Origin: Bacteroidota bacterium
GTDB taxonomy: Bacteria > Bacteroidota > Bacteroidia > Palsa-965
Length of the DNA: 64,000 nt
Direction of reading: 5' to 3'
Assembly (NCBI GenBank): GCA_016194975.1
Contig: JACQAM010000008.1
Coordinates: 124,001 to 188,000, forward strand
In this document: piece after piece, positions 60,336 to 64,000 of the stretch
Position numbering within the stretch: the stretch's first letter is position 1
Layout: the number at the start of each line of letters is the position of its first letter
The notes under the pieces: generated by a model
The model's input: the letters and a program-made list of their open reading frames with translations, nothing else
Database searches by the model: none
What the model was told of the DNA's origin: nothing
Position numbers and translations under genes: made by a program

Positions 60336-60920
60336 ATGTACGATCATTTCGAGGGAAAACTAACATTGAAAACGCCGACATTCGCCATTCTCAATTGCGC
60401 GGGAGTCGGCTACCACCTGAATATTTCACTGCACACATTTTCCGCTTTGCCTGAAAATGGTTCCTGCCGCATTTATGCTCATCTTGCTGTTCGTGAAGAT
60501 GCATTGGTGCTTTTTGGTTTTGCTGAAGAACAGGAACGTGAAATTTTCCGACAGCTCATTTCCGTTTCCGGCGTAGGGCCATCTACCGCACGCATGATCC
60601 TTTCTTCCATGAGCCCCGATGAAGTGACTCAGGCCATTCATTCTGGCAATGTGGCAGCGCTGAAAGCGGTAAAAGGCATTGGTGAAAAATCGGCCCAGCG
60701 GATTATTGTCGACCTGAAAGGAAAATTTTCGAAAGATACAGGCATCGCTTCATCGGTTTTTGCGTCTGACCATAAAATGCGGGATGAAGCGCTGACTGCA
60801 CTTGTCACGCTTGGTTTCGCAAAAAACGCCGCCGAAAAAGCGGTGGACCGTTCGCTGAAAACAGAAGGCAACGCTGTTTCAGTTGAACACCTGATAAAAA
60901 TGGCTTTAAAGAATCTGTAA
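60336..60920 (+). CDS. ruvA: Holliday junction branch-migration protein RuvA
   Basis: Binds the four-way DNA junction as a tetramer and recruits RuvB; 194 residues, full length. N-terminal OB-fold (MYDHFEGKLTLKTPTFAILN, NCAGVGYHLNISLHTF), two helix-hairpin-helix DNA-binding parts (LISVSGVGPSTARMILSS, LKAVKGIGEKSAQRIIVDLK), and the RuvB-contacting C-terminal domain (EALTALVTLGFAKNAAEKAV). A TTG start at 60312 lies in the repeat and is rejected. Nine bases before sprA, so likely cotranscribed; ruvB is elsewhere. Confidence 0.96.
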   Translation: MYDHFEGKLTLKTPTFAILNCAGVGYHLNISLHTFSALPENGSCRIYAHLAVREDALVLFGFAEEQEREIFRQLISVSGVGPSTARMILSSMSPDEVTQAIHSGNVAALKAVKGIGEKSAQRIIVDLKGKFSKDTGIASSVFASDHKMRDEALTALVTLGFAKNAAEKAVDRSLKTEGNAVSVEHLIKMALKNL

Positions 60921-60928
60921 ACAGGAAT

Positions 60929-63900
60929 TTGAGAACATTTCTGAAATATTGTTTTGCGGCCGTTGTTTCGGTTTCCCTGCTCATGGCGGTCATGTCGAGC
61001 AATGCGCGCGTAGCTTCTCCTTATCATCCGCTTTCCGCAACAAATTATATTACTGCTGCTATCGATTCTCCGAGTGGCGGGGATTCAACACCCATGCCTT
61101 ACGGTTTTCAGGACCAGTCAGGACTCGATCCGCTTTATTTTAATAATAATAATTCTCCGCTCAAGCTGAAAGACCCGAACAATATTAAAACGAATGTTAC
61201 TTACGATCCTGATTCCAATATTTATGTGGTCGATCAGAAACTGGGGAATAAACTTGATTATCGCCCGCCTACGTACATGGATTTTGATGAATACGCTTAT
61301 TACGATCTGCACAATTCCATTCATGAATACTGGAAACAACGGGAACATGCCGAGAGCCAGAACCAGGTGAGAGGTGCAAGTAAAAATTTAATTCCGCCGA
61401 TCAAGATCAATGGAAAGATGGCGGATATTTTCGGTGGAGGAACCATTGATATTCGCCCGCAGGGATCTGCCGAACTTATTTTCGGCATCAACATCAACAA
61501 AACAAACAATCCTGCATTGCCGGAAAGACAAAGAAGAATTTCCACTTTTGATTTCAATGAAAAAATTCAGCTCAATGTGATCGGCAAGATCGGTGAAAAA
61601 TTAAAACTCACCACGAATTACAATACAGAATCCACTTTCGAATGGGAGAACCAGATGAAACTCGAGTTCACCGGTTTCGATGATGACATCATCAAAAAAA
61701 TAGAAGCAGGAAACGTTTCATTCGGACTCAACACTTCACTCATCACCGGATCGCAAACGCTTTTCGGAATAAAAACACAATTGCAGTTCGGACATCTTAC
61801 TGCTACGAGTATCATCTCGCAGGAACGCGGAAAAAAATCGGAGATCAATGTCACCGGCGGCGCACAAACAAGCCCGTTCGAAGTTTCGTGCGATAATTAT
61901 GAAGCGAACAAACATTTTTTCCTCTCGCAATATTTTTATGATCACTACGACCAGGCGCTCGCAAATTTTCCGGTGGTGAATTCCGGCGTTTTTATTACGC
62001 GATCGGAAGTGTGGGTGACCAACAGGACCGGCGCGGTTGATAATACGAGAAACATTGTTGCATTCGCAGATATTGGTGAACCAAAACCGGAGTGTGAAAA
62101 TGTGGGAACCGGATTTATTCAGGATTCTGCACAGTATTCCACTATTGAATATCCATTCAACGGGCATACGACACTTTATGGAACGCTCGTCCAGAGTTAC
62201 CCTGGAATCCGCGACATTAATTCTTCTATTGCCACTACACTGGCTCCGCTCAATGCAAGCGATGGATTTTCTCAATCGGTGAATTACGAAAAGATCAACA
62301 ACGCAAGAAAACTTGCGGCAACAGAATACACGCTCAATCCCAGATTAGGATACGTGTCGCTTAACCAGGCGCTGAATTACGATGAAGTGGTGGGTGTTGC
62401 TTACGAATACACCGTGGGAGGAAAAACGTATAAGGTTGGAGAATTTTCTACCGATGGAATTTCCGGGCAGAATGCACTCATTGTAAAATTACTGAAGAGT
62501 ACCAATGATGTTCCGAAAGTTTTTGATCCCCTTGTCAATGCACAGAAAAAATACAAGTTGTGGGACCTGATGATGAAAAATATTTATTCCATTGGTGCGT
62601 ATCAGGTGAATTCACAGAATTTCAATCTGCAGATCTGGTACAACAATCCTTCTACAGGAACAGATATTCCATTCATTCCCGAAGGGCCCATCAATGGAAA
62701 ACCATTGCTGCAGGTAGAAAATCTTGATAAATTAAATCAGCAACAGGTTGCAGTGCCCGATGGAATTTTTGATTTCATAGATGGCGTTACCATCAATGCT
62801 GCGAACGGCCGTGTAATTTTTCCAACAGTGCATCCGTTCGGCAATCATCTCTTCGATGAATTTTCTCCCGATCCGAACCAGGGTACGCTTTATTCGAAAT
62901 ATGGTTATCCGCAATTGTACGATTCCACAAAAACAATTGCGCAAACAGTTTTCGCAGGGAAAAACCGTTTCAAATTAAAAGGCACGTACCAGTCGGCATC
63001 CAATTCCGATATTTCTCTCAATGCTGTAAATATTCCGCAGGGATCTGTAGTGGTCACTGCCGGTGGCGCCCCGCTCGTGGAGAATACGGATTACACGGTT
63101 GACTACACCCTCGGGCGGGTGAAGATCATCAATGAAAGTATTCTCAATTCCGGCGTGCCTATAAAAATTTCTCTCGAGAGTAATTCACTTTTCAATATTC
63201 AAACGAAAACTTTGTGGGGAACACATTTCGACTATCGCATCAATAAACAATTCAACATTGGTGCAACGATCATGAATCTCACCGAACGCCCGGTGACACA
63301 AAAAATAAATATTGGCGAGGAACCAATGAGCAACACGATCATGGGAACGGATCTCAGTTATTCAACAGACGCGCCTTTCCTCACACGTTTTGTCGATCAC
63401 ATTCCCGGCATCGATACAAAAGCTCCTTCATCAATTTCTGTCAATGGAGAATTTGCTTATTTGCATCCTGGCCACAACAAAGCCATTGGTAAAAACGGAA
63501 ATTCTTACATCGATGATTTTGAAGGAACACAATCTGCCATCGACATTCGTTCTCCGCAGGGATGGTCGCTCGCTTCTGTTCCGCAGGGACAACCGCAGCG
63601 TTTCCCGGAAGCAATAGAAGATTCTACACCTTCCGGTTTCAATCGCGCAAAACTTTGCTGGTACACGATTGATCCGCTTTTTCAGCGTTCCGATATCACT
63701 AATCACCCGGGTTATATTACGGATGCTGACATGTCGGATCATCGTGTGCGTTCCGTTATGGAAACAGAAGTTTTCCCCGGCAAACAACCACCGAGCGGAC
63801 AACCGATGAATATTTCCATGCTTGATCTCGCATATTATCCGGGCGAGCGTGGCCCTTATAATTTTGATGTTGCACCATCGGCACATTCTGCAGGATTGAA

Positions 63901-64000
63901 TGCAAATGGCGAATTGAATAATCCGGCAACACGCTGGGGCGGCATCATGCGTCGCATAGAAACCAATGATTTTGAAGCGGCGAATATCGAATACATTCAG
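60929..64000 (+). CDS. sprA: Type IX secretion outer membrane translocon SprA, N-terminal part (cut by window edge)
   Basis: SprA is the giant (about 2400 residues) outer membrane beta-barrel through which T9SS cargo leaves the cell. The window holds the first 1024 codons, open to the end. TTG start after ruvA; signal segment FLKYCFAAVVSVSLLMAVMS. Recognised by LPERQRRISTFDFNEKIQLN, VIGKIGEKLKLTTNYNTEST, FEWENQMKLEFTGFDDDIIK, KIEAGNVSFGLNTSLITGSQ, LFGIKTQLQFG and AYLHPGHNKAIGK plus YIDDFEGTQS. Placement after ruvA is a common arrangement in Bacteroidota. The protein would serve the several sorted cargo proteins encoded in this window. Confidence 0.93.
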   Translation, partial: MRTFLKYCFAAVVSVSLLMAVMSSNARVASPYHPLSATNYITAAIDSPSGGDSTPMPYGFQDQSGLDPLYFNNNNSPLKLKDPNNIKTNVTYDPDSNIYVVDQKLGNKLDYRPPTYMDFDEYAYYDLHNSIHEYWKQREHAESQNQVRGASKNLIPPIKINGKMADIFGGGTIDIRPQGSAELIFGININKTNNPALPERQRRISTFDFNEKIQLNVIGKIGEKLKLTTNYNTESTFEWENQMKLEFTGFDDDIIKKIEAGNVSFGLNTSLITGSQTLFGIKTQLQFGHLTATSIISQERGKKSEINVTGGAQTSPFEVSCDNYEANKHFFLSQYFYDHYDQALANFPVVNSGVFITRSEVWVTNRTGAVDNTRNIVAFADIGEPKPECENVGTGFIQDSAQYSTIEYPFNGHTTLYGTLVQSYPGIRDINSSIATTLAPLNASDGFSQSVNYEKINNARKLAATEYTLNPRLGYVSLNQALNYDEVVGVAYEYTVGGKTYKVGEFSTDGISGQNALIVKLLKSTNDVPKVFDPLVNAQKKYKLWDLMMKNIYSIGAYQVNSQNFNLQIWYNNPSTGTDIPFIPEGPINGKPLLQVENLDKLNQQQVAVPDGIFDFIDGVTINAANGRVIFPTVHPFGNHLFDEFSPDPNQGTLYSKYGYPQLYDSTKTIAQTVFAGKNRFKLKGTYQSASNSDISLNAVNIPQGSVVVTAGGAPLVENTDYTVDYTLGRVKIINESILNSGVPIKISLESNSLFNIQTKTLWGTHFDYRINKQFNIGATIMNLTERPVTQKINIGEEPMSNTIMGTDLSYSTDAPFLTRFVDHIPGIDTKAPSSISVNGEFAYLHPGHNKAIGKNGNSYIDDFEGTQSAIDIRSPQGWSLASVPQGQPQRFPEAIEDSTPSGFNRAKLCWYTIDPLFQRSDITNHPGYITDADMSDHRVRSVMETEVFPGKQPPSGQPMNISMLDLAYYPGERGPYNFDVAPSAHSAGLNANGELNNPATRWGGIMRRIETNDFEAANIEYIQ

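Noticed and set aside
1-64000. Mobile elements, CRISPR arrays, prophage
   Set aside because: No transposase, integrase, recombinase, cas gene, regular spacer-repeat array or phage structural gene was recognised in any frame.

Overview
The window looks like a chromosomal segment of an aerobic Bacteroidota bacterium (Flavobacteriales- or Chitinophagales-like; genus not determinable by eye). The signs are type IX secretion (PorP/SprF protein, SprA, several C-terminal sorting domains), an alternative complex III (ActABCDEF) followed by cytochrome c oxidase genes, a futalosine-pathway menaquinone enzyme (MqnC), TAnnTTTG-type promoters, and AT-rich sequence with many ATG and some GTG/TTG starts. 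No rRNA, tRNA, transposase, integrase, CRISPR array or phage module was seen.

Layout. 1-4160: minus-strand efflux operon tetR-tolC-hlyD-RND permease (permease cut by the window edge). 4295-6256: asnS, then a hicB-hicA toxin-antitoxin pair lying between the asnS 3' end and a second copy of that 3' end. 6372-19186: minus-strand envelope block with a T9SS cargo protein, an AsmA-like protein, a pseudouridine synthase with a long repeat tail, a large T9SS cargo protein, riboflavin synthase, a type-B-sorted protein and a lipoprotein. 19387-24442: mqnC, divergent leucyl aminopeptidase, a hypothetical envelope protein, pdxA. 24716-29481: lipid operon DUF177-rpmF-plsX-fabH-accB-accC. 29508-31402: PorP/SprF protein and two small envelope proteins. 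31696-43249: respiratory operon actABCDEF-coxBA, closed by a clear terminator. 43318-48125: small outer membrane protein, ruvB, LysE-type exporter plus ATP-grasp enzyme, queG and a small gene. 48443-54457: ubiX, then a four-gene envelope thiol cluster (two Omp28-like proteins, a TlpA-like thioredoxin, a beta-barrel protein). 54729-60215: T9SS cargo, S41 peptidase, sirtuin, malic enzyme. 60336-64000: ruvA and the first 1024 codons of sprA.

How it works together: the respiratory genes make a menaquinol-to-cytochrome c-to-oxygen chain, and mqnC supplies the quinone. The lipid operon feeds membrane synthesis. SprA and PorP/SprF belong to the export machine that would carry the cargo proteins encoded here.

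The least explained signal is in the spacers. At least thirteen intergenic stretches are built from short words (7-12 bases) repeated imperfectly, usually in both orientations, so that they can fold into long imperfect hairpins. They fall into a few word families, all adjoin the 3' end of a gene, and none was found in a divergent (promoter-promoter) spacer. The second notable signal is the duplication of the asnS 3' coding end around hicBA.
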